Assembly: GCA_001630475.1 (NCBI GenBank)
Contig: KV419416.1
Coordinates: 196,477-260,476, forward strand
Reading direction: 5' to 3'
DNA: 64,000 nucleotides
Source of the DNA: Sistotremastrum niveocremeum HHB9708
Lineage: Eukaryota; Basidiomycota; Agaricomycetes; Sistotremastrales; Sistotremastraceae
The notes under the pieces are model-generated. The model saw nothing but the letters and a program-made list of their open reading frames with translations, had not been told where the DNA came from and did no database searches. The first letter of the stretch is position 1. Every line of letters begins with the position of its first letter. Positions 19,571 through 34,241 of this stretch are shown one piece after another. The translations under genes and the position numbers were made by a program.

Positions 19571-22565
19571 CCTTTCCAAAACGGACGTTTCTACAGACGT
19601 TGTATATATATCCTGCCGTTTCATATCCTTCGGACCCTCTCTCGCTCGAATCTTGATCTACCGGCAATCCTGTCATCTCCAGATTTCTACGCTAGTAGAA
19701 TTGATTCGTAGCACCCCTTGCAACCAATATATTTTCCCCTTCCATGCCGTGATCGAGAACCTTCTTTTTCGACTATCGAGAATGATTGGTAGATTGAGGA
19801 CCAGATTTAGCCGGAATTTTTGTCAGGATTTTGTGTGCAGGCACATGGCGGTTTCGGACTTTCGGTGTTCTCGCCCGACGATCGATAACGTGGAGCGCTC
19901 GTGATCATATGATCATGTGCCTTTTTTATTTTATTTTTGTAGAGGGAGGGAGCTGAGCGTTGGGCATTGAGCATTGAACAATGTGCAGGTGATTAGCGGA
20001 AAAGGCTCGAATATATTATATTGAGCAAGGAAAACAACTCTGTAACGATGCAATCTGAAAGCGTCGGTCTTGCTAACAACTTGCAGTAAAATCAGAAGCA
20101 CGGCGTCGAAAATAAGCTGAAGATACTGGACACCCTAGTAGAGTGTTTAAAAGATGGAGTAAGGGTAAAGGTGGTGAAAATATCTGCGAAAAAGAGCGCG
20201 GACTGTGGCGGATTTGGTCCTGGTAGGACAGTGATCATCATCGATCACTAGATATAGTAGTGCTTTTGGGAGGTACTGGCGGCGTGGTCTCGAACGCTAC
20301 CGATCATGTGGAATGATATCCGGCCTGAGAGGAAGTATGAGCTTCGCGGTTTGTCTGGATCATTATGATGCTCACGTACGTTATAGTGCGTGAAAAGAAC
20401 CGGCATCCGTAATCAAGACGAAGTTTCCGTTAGGTCAAGTACGTGGGTGGCGCACCATGACCATCAGGTCATCATTTGCACCGTCTCAGTTGACTTCCGC
20501 GAGCATTGTCGTTCATTGATTGTCCGGATGCCGAGTAATCATGATCCTCCCGCGAGTAGCTTTGTGGCCGGGCTTGCATACTTGCGAGCGTTTAGAAACC
20601 CTTCTTGAGAAAGAAAGCATCCCCATCTTGCTAAATAGACGGAGTGCGGAAGCCAGATGGAGCATGAGATAACTGATTCCCTGGTCCTTGTCTTCCTCTG
20701 CAGCATGCATGTGGTGCTCTTGACGATCCTGAGAGTCTCATAGCGGCATCAATCCATTATCGACGTGAAAGTCATTATGCAGAGAAGCAGTAGCATGTCG
20801 TGCCTGCGTAGTAGAGCTGCGGATGCATTTTTTACGTGTTGATGGTGTCGGCAGGGGAGGGATGCAGGCTGTCGCCCTCTCCATTTCCTGAACAGCGACG
20901 TCAGCTAAGTTCAGGATCAAGGTTTAAAGTTTACAACGTTTACCTTTATGGATTATAGTTCCCTCGGATCATCCGGGATTCGATTCGAAGCAGATCCATC
21001 CTGTGCTGCATTTTGAGTGCCTGTGGGCGATATTCTCCTGCAAGCAAATTGCGCGGCTGGGCGGCTGAAGCAGTGACGCAGAGTCGACGAGCATCATCTA
21101 GAGTCGTATAAGCACCAGAATAAGACCAAAGAGAGACTGCGTCGTAGAGTATAGAGTCTTGTCTGAAAAGAGTGCCGATCGGCACTGTTTGTCGACCTAG
21201 CCATGGACCCACACCGCAAAATAAGCACTCAGACCAAGTTCAGATTCGTATAAAGGGCTTTCGCTTGTACGTAGGTTGGTTTGCTCCCGACTGCCATCTG
21301 CTCTCCCCACATTTTTTCTCCTCGTCGTCTGCGACGGTTGGACAGCTTTTTCGGCTGTTTGTCGAGTTCGGCTCCATCTTCTTCCGTCGATGAGGTGACA
21401 GAGGAGGCCCATCCAGAGACCAAGATAACATTGAACGATAATACCAACAAGTGAGGATGCAGACCCAAGGTCAATGAGGCCGATATCCTCAGGAATCTAA
21501 AGCGTTGTCCTTCTGAATCACCTTGCTCAGGAGTTATCTTTTTTGCTCCGCTGCTGCATCGGCTGTTCGGCACCTAGTCCCGACTGCCAGCACGATACAC
21601 ACTATCCGAGCCCACCATTTTCACACTCAACCGCGCCTATCTGAGACCCACGTGCTCTGAAGGGGGAAGCGAGTGTCGGCGCAATTATGTACGTCGTTGG
21701 CTATTGTCTGTTGGTGTGGCCATGTTCTGATTTTGTGGTGGCATTTTGACTAAGATTAATCATTCTGCATCGCGAGCGCACCTTCCGAGAGTGCCCCAAG
21801 ACGATATAAGATCCGTCTTGTTGTTGGATCGATTGAATCTCGTTCCTACTCCACCTTGTTTCACTTCGGCGATCACGACGAAAGGGAGTTTGAATCATTC
21901 ACCCCTTGCATCCTGTTTCAGTATCCGAACACAATTGGTCCTTTTCTGTGCCCGTTTAGACCATCAGATATCATCGAGGATACTGTAATTAGGGCGTTCC
22001 GCGGTCCCGGGGATTTGGAGAGCAGAGTCAACAAGGAAACGCGTCGCTTCGCCTCAGTTACCTCCCCCCACCACCACCAGGCCCGCCCTGTCACCTACCT
22101 AACGTCCTTTGTTCTTCGCTTTCGCACTTCTTCAGCCCTCTATAAACATAAGCTCATATAAATCGTGTCTTGCTCTGATTGCCGCATCCCCTTTGTCTTG
22201 CTCTTACAAGCACTTTTTTGCTGTCGTTGTTGTTCTTTCCCTTCCCCCATTGCAAACCCATTTATCCACCCTCATCGACCACACGTCCTTCTCATCAAAC
22301 TCTCATCGCTTCTTGATCCTTGCTGCTCTCATAGCCTTTCTCGCACTTGCTTTCAATTCGTGTCGTTTTCACTACACTAAACCCACCACTCCAGTCTCAG
22401 TCATCCAGTATCTGGAGCATTATTTTTCGTTTCTGAGCCCAACTCAGAGACATTTTTTCGTGAACGCCTCCAAAAAACAGTTTTATTTTTGGAGACTTTC
22501 TTATTTTGGTAATACCTATTCCCCCTTCAGCATAAATCCGCGTTTTCATTCTGTGAAAAAGGACG
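19571..22565. other. Long intergenic region with an unresolved minus-strand candidate
   Basis: About 3 kb. On the minus strand between about 21600 and 20740 several frames look partly coding. One contains SLVGIIVQCYLGLWMGLLCH, which resembles a membrane helix. Another contains LFRQDSILYDAVSLWSYSGA. A third follows a good intron (about 20896-20936, GTAAACG...AACTTAG) with DVAVQEMERATACIPPLPTP. I could not join them into one gene without forcing, so this may be a multi-exon membrane protein or a decayed gene. From about 22100 to 22565 the plus strand is strongly pyrimidine-rich and carries TATAAAC at 22141. It is probably the promoter and leader of the RNA-binding protein gene. Confidence 0.35.
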
Positions 22566-25381
22566 ATGTACGGCGGCAACAGATGGAATGGATTTACTCC
22601 AGAAAGCGCCATCACGCGCCCTCCGTGGAGAACTGCCTGGGACGTTGCGCCGCCAGAGAAGGAGAACGACGCGATTAGCTGGAGGGCCGACGAAAGGGAT
22701 CCGCGGATTGGAAGCGCCAGTCCGCCGGAGGGAATAAATGTCAGTGGGAATAGTCGACACTATGGCCCCACAAGTTCGACGTCGGGATTTCCCTCCGCCA
22801 TCGGGCAAGCGCCGCCATACTCTCTCCCTTCCTCCTACCACCACCATCAGGTCCAGTCTCCACAGCTTCACGCTCATACACCTTCTTTCGATACCTCTTC
22901 TTTGATCACTCGCTCTACGCTCTGGTGGGGTGATCTGGAACCTTGGATGGACGAAGAATACGCGAAACAAGTTTGCAATCTTATGGGCTGGAACGACACT
23001 TCAAAGGGCGGCGTCACCATCAAGATCCCGCATCCATCGCCTGACCCAATGAGCGGCACCCAAGCCAACAATCCGGGCTATTGCTTCCTTACGTTCCCGA
23101 CGCCTCAGTCGGCCGCGAACGTCTTGGCTCAGATCACGCAGACTTCGACCCAACCCCTTCCTCTCATGCCAAACTCGTCGCGTCCTTTCAACATGAACTG
23201 GGCCACATCCTCCACAACCGCTGCTCTCACTTCAGCCGTACCTACAGCACCAACAACATCTAGCGTTGCTGCGCCTCGCGAGCATTCCATCTTCGTTGGC
23301 GATCTAGCCCCTGAGACGTCGAACTCTGACCTCGTCGCCGTTTTCCGCAATCCCGTCCTTGGACTGCGGAACGATAGAGAGCCCAAGTTCATCCGGCCTT
23401 TCTACAGTTGCAAAAGCGCCAAAATCATGCTCGATCCTGTGACCGGTGTCTCCAGAGGTTACGGATTCGTCAGGTACGTGCATATATATGCACCCCTATC
23501 TACGCGCATATAAGCCTTACACATCTTTTCCCAGATTTACTGACGAGGCTGATCAACAGCGTGCGTTGATCGAGATGCATGGCCTCTATTGTCTATCTCG
23601 ACCCAGTTCGTACCCTTCCGTCGCCGTTTTCGCAGCATATATTGACCTTTTCGTATACAGTGCGCGTCTCACCCGCGACCGCGAAATTCAAATCACCCTC
23701 ACCGACAGTTCCTCGCGCCGACGGACCTGCGCTCCCTCTCTCGATACCCTCTTTATCTTCACTCCCTTCTCTTACCCTATCTCCGTCATCGTCTCGTTCA
23801 CTTTCAGACTTTCAACCGTCGCAGTCGGCGGAAAGTGGCTTGACGGCCAGCGTCTCAGCGACTCTTGCGTCTGATAGTCCTCCTTCATCAGCCTCGGGAA
23901 CGTTCAAGGATCCTTCGAAATTGAACGACCTCAGCTCGTTGTCGCAAAATATTTCTTCTTTAGTGTCCGGTAACCCACCCGTCCACGATCTTTCATTGCC
24001 TGGTCAGGCGAATGAAGATGCCGCTGGATGGGCTCATCCCGCCAATGCTCAAGCTCGTGCTATCCTCTCGAACTTGATCGGACCAAACGGAGAACAGTTG
24101 ACGAGTGCCGACCCGTATAACACCACCGTTTTTGTCGGTGGCCTCAGCCCACTCATCTCCGAAGACACCTTGAGGACTTTCTTTGCTCCTTTCGGCGAAA
24201 TCCACTACGTACGTTCATCCACGATTGCTATTGAATAGTGGCTCATTATCGGATTGTTTTCAGGTCAAGGTTCCCGTTGGCAAACACTGCGGATTCGTGC
24301 AGTTTGTGCGGAAAGCGGATGCCGAACGCGCCATTGAACGCATGCAAGGTTTCCCGATTGGTGGAAGTCGAATCCGATTGAGCTGGGGGAGGAGTCAATG
24401 TCAGTCAACCACTTTTCAGTTATCGAACACAGCCTGAACTAACTATCGTCAACAGACAAAGCAGCTCAAGCAGCGGCACAACAGGCACAAGCTTCGCAAG
24501 CCGCTGCTGCTGCCGCCGCGGCCGCGCAACAACAGCAACAGCAACAAGTGCTCCAGCAGACCGCTGCGTCCGTTCCGGCATTAGCGTCGCTCACTCACGA
24601 GCAGGCCATCTCACTTCTTCAGAAGCTCGGCTACGGCGCTCTCGCGCAGGGCGACGTCGATGTCGATGCCCTCCGTCCAGTTCTCGACCAACGCTCAGAG
24701 TTGTCTGGTCCGTCGCGACCATTGTCTGCCTCGACCTCGTTCGATGTGCCAGCCACCGTTAATAAGCTGGGTGATCGTGCGGGTCTGGGTGCGGACAACC
24801 AGGAATACCCGAAGTCTGCATTCGCGCCATTCGGGACTAATCAGAACTCGACGTGGAATGCGGATGCTTTCTCGGCCTTGCCTAAGCTGCGGTCAGAGCC
24901 TCTCCCACATCCATCGTCGCGGTACGCTCCTGGATTCGGTCCCATCGGTCCGGGAGAGGCAGCCAACAAGACAGTGAACGATGTCCTCAGCTCTGTGTCA
25001 CAGAGTACCCTGAATCCCGGATCTCGTCCCTTCAACATGTATGCAGCATCGTCTGCTGCTTCGAAGGCGCCAGGGTTTAAGGCTTCAGACATTCTGCGCA
25101 CCGATGTGCCGCTTCTTGCGCGTCGTCCTGGATCCGCGAATTCCTCTTCTCGCGCGAGCCCGCTTAGCAATACTTCCCCCGTCAATCCTCCCAACGGCAA
25201 ACACGCTGCAGATGAGGAGTTGGAAGATCTCAACGGAACGCTGAAAAGTCTCAATCTCGACAAAAAGGCAGCGGCCAGATCGCCTTCGCCCGACTCGCCT
25301 GCAGGCAGCGATGACGAGGGATATCGCGCCTCAGTCGGCAGCCCGAGCACGAGAAGTTCCGCCTCGAACAGCAATATGTAA
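22566..25381 (+). CDS. Three-RRM RNA-binding protein of the Nam8/Ngr1/Csx1 type
   Basis: RNA-binding regulator related to yeast Nam8 (U1 snRNP, meiotic splicing), Ngr1 and fission yeast Csx1. Start at 22566 (MYGGNRWNGFTPESAITRPP). RRM1 has TLWWGDLEPWMDEEYAKQVC and NPGYCFLTF. RRM2 has SIFVGDLAPETSNSDLVAVF and GVSRGYGFVRFTDEADQQRA, ending LSRPMRVSPATAKF. RRM3 has NTTVFVGGLSPLISEDTLRT, GKHCGFVQFV and GGSRIRLSWGRSQ, the hallmark C-terminal RRM of this group. A spacer rich in Ser and Pro separates RRM2 and RRM3. After RRM3 comes an Ala/Gln tract (about 24462-24548), then a Ser/Pro-rich disordered tail with DEELEDLNGTLKSLNLDKKA. Introns interrupt RRM2 (23475 region), the end of RRM2, RRM3 (about 24209) and the boundary before the tail. 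The pyrimidine-rich leader is unusually long. Confidence 0.92.
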
Positions 25382-25921
25382 ATGACGACACGATCCTCAA
25401 CTCAGCTTTCTTCCTTTTCTTTCTCTTGCAAAATCCTGGAAAACATTTTAATCGGTCCCGCTTCCACATGCGACTTTATTCTTCACTTCACAATCATGAA
25501 CTATAAAATCAACGACCTTTCTTTCTCGAACTTCGTCAAAATTCTCGTCATCGTCTGCCCCGTTCAATATTGTGCTTTATCGTTTGTGACTATCGTTTTC
25601 ATGTTTTAAACTGTGTTCGCCTTTTTGCATTTTCTGTTGCACATCGTTTTGTTAGGATCCGGAAAACGATCGTTGGTATCAAACCTCGATCGCTTCTCAT
25701 TCTCTAAAGCAAGAGCAGTATCTTGATTCTTTAGCCCAAGTTGACATGTAGTTTCGTTCTTAGCATGGTTCTCTGTGAAATAGTAATCCATTTGATTGCG
25801 ACTTGCCCGCGACGCGACAGTCACGGAGATAACGTCAGCTCAGTGCCACTATCTCCGGGAGACCCACGCATAGCCCACTTCGTCTCTGAGAGATCTTTTG
25901 ATGACCAGCATCCGCTCATAG
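25382..25921. other. Intergenic between two plus-strand genes
   Basis: Holds the 3' untranslated region of the RRM gene, T-rich around 25400-25620, and the promoter of the ubiquitin protease gene. No further gene supported. Confidence 0.45.
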
Positions 25922-28434
25922 ATGCACGATACGCTCGTCGCTGTCTGGGAGGAACTTTCTCTTACCTCACCCGAACTTGTCCTCCAGATAACTGTTCTCC
26001 TGATCCTAGTCGTCGCATTCTTTGCCACAAGCTCGTACAGCCTTGATCCACTCCTGTGGCAAGTTCGCATGATATTTCAAAATCTTGGACTTGGACTGTG
26101 GAACTGGGGCTCGTCAGACCATAAATCAGATTCATCCAATGAATCCAGGAAACTCCGAAAGAAAAAGGCGAGGACAAGGGTCGAGCAGCTCGGGAAACCT
26201 CACGTAAACGGAAACGGGAACGATGCAGGTTAGTGGTTTAGGTGTTGTACTTGACCGTCATGTCTCGAGATGCGAATAATCATACCGAGCTAGGATTAAG
26301 CTATGAAGCACTCTATTATCCGGGACTCGTCAATATGTCTGGGACGTTCTGTTTCCTAAATTCGACGCTTCAGGCGATGGCCTCGCTGGCATACCTTCAA
26401 CCGTATATCGAAGTAATTCACGCGAGAGCGGAGGAATACGACGTGCCTACGCCTGTTATCGATGCCCTGAGAGATGCTCTACATGGTGCGGGACCAGTCC
26501 GTTCGTTGATTGATCGAGTACTGACTGGATTTCAAAGCTCTCAACACACCTCAAACGTCTCCCAATGCGCTGAGGCCGGTGGCTTTGGTCAAAGCCTTAT
26601 CATCACCACGGGGAGGCAAGGGAGCACCGAGTGCCCTGCTTAGCGGTCGTGAGCAGCAGGATGCTCAGGAATTGTTCCAACTCTTGAGTGAGCTCGTGAA
26701 AGAGGAGGCTGGGGAGGTAGAGAAAGAGATGACGAAGGATCGCGGCTTAGGGAGCTTAGCTGCCCTGGCGAACCCGGGGCAATTATCTCAGAGCATTTTC
26801 GATGGATTGACTGCAAATCGAAGGAGTTGCGTCGAGTGTGGATACACCGAAGCTGTTATGCACTTTCCGTTCAACAATCTGCAACTGGCCGTCCCTCGAA
26901 TGGTGAGTCACCTATCCCAGTGTCATGTAGCCTTTTCTAAATTTAACCAATCATCAAACAGATGGCTTGCAACCTGGAAGATTGCCTGGAAGACTACACT
27001 CGCCTTGAATTGCTGAACGACTGCATCTGTCGAAAGTGTTCCCTTTTGGAGACGCACCGCAGAATAAAGGCTGAGGTCGAACGTATGGAGCATGCCAGCA
27101 ATGGAGAGTTAAGCGCTTCGAAGAAGAAGCGAATACGAGAAGTCAAGAAGTTGGAGTCTAGAGTGCGGTCTGCTCTGGAAGATGGTCGGATCGAGGAGGA
27201 CATCAAAGGAGTCAAAATTGAGAAAGTGGTTAGTCGATGTTCCAGCAAACAGTCTATGATTGGCAGGGTATGTCTACTTCTTCGAAACGTTGGCCAAACT
27301 CAGCTCACGGAATAACCTCTATAGCCGCCACCCGTTCTCGCTTTACATCTGAATCGATCGATACACTACGGCCACTACGCCGGCAAAAATCCATGTCATG
27401 TCAGGTTCCCCGAAGTGCTTGACTTGACCCCTTTCACCACTTCTGGACAACTTTCCACTCAACCCAATTCTCCCATATCATCATCTCCAAATGCTCTTCA
27501 TCGTACCACAACCCCGACTCCTTCCAATTCGAGCAATCCTCGAACATTATATCGACTGTCCTCCGTCGTGTGTCATTTCGGCGCTCACTCGTATGGTCAT
27601 TATGTCTGCTATCGTCGTCGACCACGGCCACCTTCAGCTGGACACCGACGTCTACTGAGACCACGATTGGCTCACAATCTTCATTGCAATTGCGATCTCT
27701 GCATGACTGTTGGACCTATACGAGATGAAGATGAAAAAGGGCAGTATGAAGGCCCGGGTGTGTGGTTACGAGCGAGTGATGATTCAGTCGAGGAAGTCCC
27801 TATCCAGCGAGTGCTATCGGAAACTAGTGGCACATTCATGCTCTTTTACGAACGAGTGTTACCGCCTCCACCTCAACAACAACCTGCTGTACGAACACTG
27901 TATACCACGCCATCCAGCTCGGAAGAGACTGTGAAACCCGAGGCTTCGGAGGTGATCGTCGTGGGCGCTCCCGTCAAGAAAGAGGAGGGGGACGACGTGG
28001 TACTTCCGCACGTTGTACAGTTCACGCCGGAGCCCGATCCTCTGCAGATCCATGAATCGGACATTCCGACCTCTCTCGTGCGACAACGATCAGGACCCAG
28101 GGTTGTTCGAAGTACCCAGCCTCGCAGTCGTAGTACTTCTGCTACTCCCGAAGGCCCTACAAAGCCCATCAGACCTTTACCGATCCCTCCTCAACAACCA
28201 CAATTCCGACCTCAATCTCCCCCGCGTACCACCTCACCAAGACCGACAGTGGCAACGAATGGCCACATGCATATAGATCAAAAATCGACTCCATCTTCGA
28301 ATCCTAGGACACCAAATTCACAACAGGGGAATCATGGAAGGACTTCGTCGCCGGATATTCCGGCAACACCACAGCATATTAGACCTTTACCACAACCACC
28401 TTTAGGGCCATCGAGCGTCGGATTAAGGGCGTGA
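25922..28434 (+). CDS. Membrane-anchored ubiquitin-specific protease (USP)
   Basis: Cysteine protease that removes ubiquitin, C19 family. Start at 25922 (MHDTLVAVWEELSLTSPELV). A single hydrophobic helix, VLQITVLLILVVAFFATSSY, lies at about residues 20-40, recalling yeast Ubp1 (ER) and animal USP30 (mitochondrial outer membrane). The Cys box reads GLVNMSGTFCFLNSTLQAMA, with SGT-F-C in place of the usual GNTCF. Catalytic Cys and the NSxLQ part are kept. QQDAQELFQLLSELV follows, then a zinc-ribbon pattern (CVEC near 26830, CICRKC near 27025). The fold continues with VLALHLNRSIHYG, and the His box is HSYGHYVCYRRR. WLRASDDSVEEV supplies the third catalytic residue. The C-terminal 150 residues are Pro/Ser/Thr-rich and disordered. 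Introns: 26229-26291, 26486-26571, about 26902-26961, 27229 region and 27270-27325. Confidence 0.9.
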
Positions 28435-28624
28435 TGTATTACTACAGATACGCATTGCTGTATTATTTAACAAATTGTATCTTCTCCACACTCGGTCCCT
28501 TCAGTGTGCTCATGCTGAGATAAGATACGAAAGAAATGGAACATCCACAAGGACTGGTACACTATCGTCCAGCCCATATATACAAAACACTGGCAGTGCT
28601 CGTGCTGAACGTTGACCCAGCTGA

Positions 28625-29059
28625 TTACCAGTAGACATCACGCTCGACGTAACGGGTGCGATGGCCTGGGAGGGTTCGGTAGTAGGTGGTTCTTTTAACC
28701 CGGGTTACGAGGGGATACCTGGGGAAAGAGGAGATCAATACGTTAGCATGGGTGCACATGAACTGCATTGGGTAGAGAGACGTACCATTCATGGTAGTAG
28801 TCCCCGTGGTCAAATTGAATTTCGACAATGTGACGACCCTATACCCACCAAATATGCAACGGTCAGTAATCAAGCATAAAGCTATATATAAGCTCGAGGA
28901 CGTACCGAAACGTCGTAGTGGCTACCCACAACTACGCCTTCTCGACGGCCAAGGTGCTGGACGTTGACAGCGACGACATCACCGGGCTACATGCGGCTCG
29001 TTAGACCGTCGATCGGAAACAAGATCGACGACAGATCATACGAGGATGTTATCAGACAT
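28625..29059 (-). CDS. Small basic protein of 81 residues, unknown function
   Basis: Assembled from four short exons, so no single open frame shows it. Start 29059-29057 (MSDNIL), then an intron from GTATGATC to CATGTAG, then PGDVVAVNVQHLGRREGVVV and GSHYDVS. A second intron (GTACGTCC...GTATAG) precedes GRHIVEIQFDHGDYYHE. A third (GTACGTCT...CCCCAG) precedes WYPLVTRVKRTTYYRTLPGH and RTRYVERDVYW, with the stop at 28627-28625. All three joins keep the frame and use good donor and acceptor sites. The sequence reads as alternating beta strands with turns (GDVV, EGVVV, VEIQF) like a small SH3/KOW-type barrel, then a basic tail. I do not recognise a named family. The gene is convergent with the ubiquitin protease, their stops 190 bases apart. 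Confidence 0.72.
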
Positions 29060-30981
29060 GTTGGAGTTGAACGAGATGAAGGGAGTGGAGGTCGAAATTG
29101 ATTTGTGAGAGGTGAGTTAACGGGATGGGAGAAAGAGAGATGTGCTATATTCCTTTTATTATTGTTCGGGAACACGCCGTTGGGGCAAGGAATTAGGACA
29201 TGCAACGTGTTGGCCTGTCATTGTCCGGTGAGAAAATAGTAATTCTTGTTGTCGGATGCGGTCTGGAAGAGATGTGCCTCGTTGACGCCTCGTGTTTTCG
29301 GAGGTAAACTCAAGAACAGACAAGGAACGTCGGACAAAATGTGCCTCGAGGTCGTTTTTTGTTGGTGAGCCGATCACCCCGAGCTCGTGCTCATCACCTC
29401 ACTGTTTGTGGTCAGCAAGATAAAATCTTCAGGCGAATCGAATGCAATGGCTTCATCAGGGAGCCGATCAGGTGTGCACAAACACATGTATTCGGAGAAG
29501 TACAATTTATAATGATTGAGTTAATGGAACTCTGATGCTAACCACGCTGGTCGATCCATGACTCGCAAAAGAAGCCAGAGAAGCTTGATGGTAGTATATC
29601 GTCTCAAGTTGCATGTTGCGTGGTCAGAAGAGAAAGGGCTTCTCGAGTTGTAAGAAGTTCAAGAACAGACGTGGACAGAGTAGGGTTCTGACACCTAGTT
29701 GCCATGCGCAGACAGCGGAACACCAAGACGGATATTGTTTATGAATATTCAGAGGCATGGTAGCGATACGGCTTATTCGTGGCACATCAGGCAAGATCAT
29801 ACGCCAGTGAACAGAGAGCATGGCGTTTGGTGAGACCCGGGCTGTGATCGCTGAGCCTTAGGTACATATCGAAGTGCGGTGAACATTCTTAGGACAAAGA
29901 CTTCGAGCTGGACGATCCTGAGTGAAAACAACAAGGACAGGAATTCATAGATACGCGAAGCTTCCGATCCATGAGCTATTGTTATGCAGCTCTGCGCTGT
30001 GACCGTCATAGTCATGATCAGAGAAGATTCAGATGCATACTAATCTGAGGAGGGAAGCTCAAGCTCCAGGTAGCCCCAGAGTGCGCAAAAGCCATGACAA
30101 GGAATATTTGCCGGGGCAGTCCATGGTACCAGCGAGCACCAGACGAGAGTTTCAATCCAATCCCCAGAGCTGAGGTTGAGAACAATAGTAAAGACACTGA
30201 GGGCAAAGAACAGGGAAGTCGCCGTGAGAGTGCGCTGCCAGGGGTATTGCAGAGTATCCATGGCTGGATAATATGGATCTCTTCTTTTAAGGACTGATGA
30301 ACCGTCAAGTTTCGAACTGCGCACGGTGCCTTAAAGGGTGTTCAGGTTTCACAAACAGGTCGAATTACTTCGATTATACTCACAGGTAGCCGCACCTGAA
30401 CGAATGGTGCATGATCTGGTGAAAGAAAAGGTGATACGAGCTTAGGGCGAAGTCGCCTATTTGATCTTAAAGTGAGAATGCATTGTTGAACAAGATTGAC
30501 AATGCACGACTTCTTACCGGACCACCAAGAATCGTTTCCAAGTCTATCGCAGTGCGGGAGGATTAGAAAATGTGACGCGTAATCATGGACTCCAAATTGA
30601 GTTTCTGCCACATAGCCAAGATTTGATTGAACCATAGGCTTGCAGCACCAAGCCGACCTAATGATATCGCTACGACTGTAGCCATTCGGTGAAGTTGCCA
30701 AACGCCATCCATCAAAAGCTGGCTTCTCGCAGGTAAATTCCTGAATTTGTTCAGCATCCACGTGTCTCACGTATCGCACCTTCCTTTCCCATAATGTTAT
30801 AGGATATCAGCAGACCAGGTTGAAGTTATGAGAGTAATGCTAGCCAGGCGCTATCGCGGTTCTTGTGATAGTGGTCGGAAAACGGAAGGAAGATCCGTCC
30901 TCTATAAGAAATGGGGTCCACACAGATGGACGACACCACAAGCCCATCCGCATACCCTTGCCAGATAAATAATCGTTCAAG
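29060..30981. other. Long intergenic region with minus-strand hydrophobic frames
   Basis: About 1.9 kb. On the minus strand, frames at about 30324-30040 contain TATSLFFALSVFTIVLNLSS and ETLVWCSLVPWTAPANIP, and 30015-29797 contains IYEFLSLLFSLRIVQLEVFV. They look like membrane helices. A further frame at 30779-30342 (MRYVRHVDAEQIQEFTCEKP) is open for 145 codons but has no recognised motif. I could not connect these with convincing introns. The region may hold an unresolved or decayed membrane protein gene. Confidence 0.3.
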
Positions 30982-33190
<2,209 letters not shown>

Positions 33191-34241
33191 AAGATGACGA
33201 GTGGAGGATGTGAATGTGAATAATGCCATGTAAGTTAGTGGCTGTACTGGAATGAAAAGGTCATTGAAGAATATGTCTCGATGTTACTCGCTTTTCGGTC
33301 CGTATGGGAGTTGTGAGCTTGACTCGGGCTTTCGTCGGGTATCAAAACCACCGGAAGCATTTCTCGACGATCAGGCACTGTCTCAGGATTCCGCGGGTAC
33401 ACGAGGCTCACACTTTGATGGCTTGAGTGGTGTTGCTAAGATCATAACCCCTCTAAGCTCCTCAAATATCTGCCTCATATTTCACATATGGTCATTGGTA
33501 GCCAGCAAGACGGTTGAGGGCTCCCATTTTCTTTGTCCATTGCAGAGTCATGATTTGCAGGGACAATTGTGAGTTCTTCCGCTCGCCACAATCTTCAGAT
33601 TTTCCAGCATCTTTTACGATTGACAGCCATCGACTTCTCGCCTGAGAAGACAAATTTCCTCCCCTTGCCAAAACAAGTGGGCCTCGAGTATGAGGCACGC
33701 CACAGCCAGTTGCCTAACCAGAGGATGCTCCTTCGTTGATGATCTCAGGTATTGATTGGAAACACCCAGGTTCTCGATTGCTCGTCGTGTTTTTGGTTCT
33801 CGGCTGCCTGAAGAGTGTATTTAGCCCCAGACCCTCGAGCTAGCTGGCGAAGCGAATGAGCTATTATGATGATATCGGGGACTTATCAACGGAACGGTTG
33901 TTCAAAAAAGGCAGCTGTTGTACAACGTCTTGGTTCGCCCGCCCTTTCCTCTCGTGGACAATTCCCAAGGAATTTCGCTCGTCCGGAACAGTTGCTTCTC
34001 TAAGGATTTCTCGCTCCAGAGCTGAACTTTATTCGTCGACTATGGGCCCCTGATGTTTATTTCAAAATGCGAGGCGAGTATTATTCTTGAGACCTTTAAA
34101 TATCATCCTACGGTTTGCGATCCAGCCAGCCATCATCGCTCCCTCCGCTCTCAACCCTCCACTGGCACACTCATATCAACCTCCCCTCGAAGTGTTGGAC
34201 TCCCCCAATTTCTTTTTACTACTGCTCCAGCAAGCCTCAGA
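33191..34241. other. Intergenic, no gene seen
   Basis: Between the P5C dehydrogenase stop and the next plus-strand gene. A 106-codon frame at 33252-33572 has no motif or splice partners. TTTAAATATC near 34095 is a possible core promoter for the downstream gene. Confidence 0.45.

Noticed and set aside
24841-25374. 177-codon minus-strand frame
   Set aside because: Antisense to the disordered tail of the three-RRM protein. Codon bias of the real gene leaves the opposite strand open.
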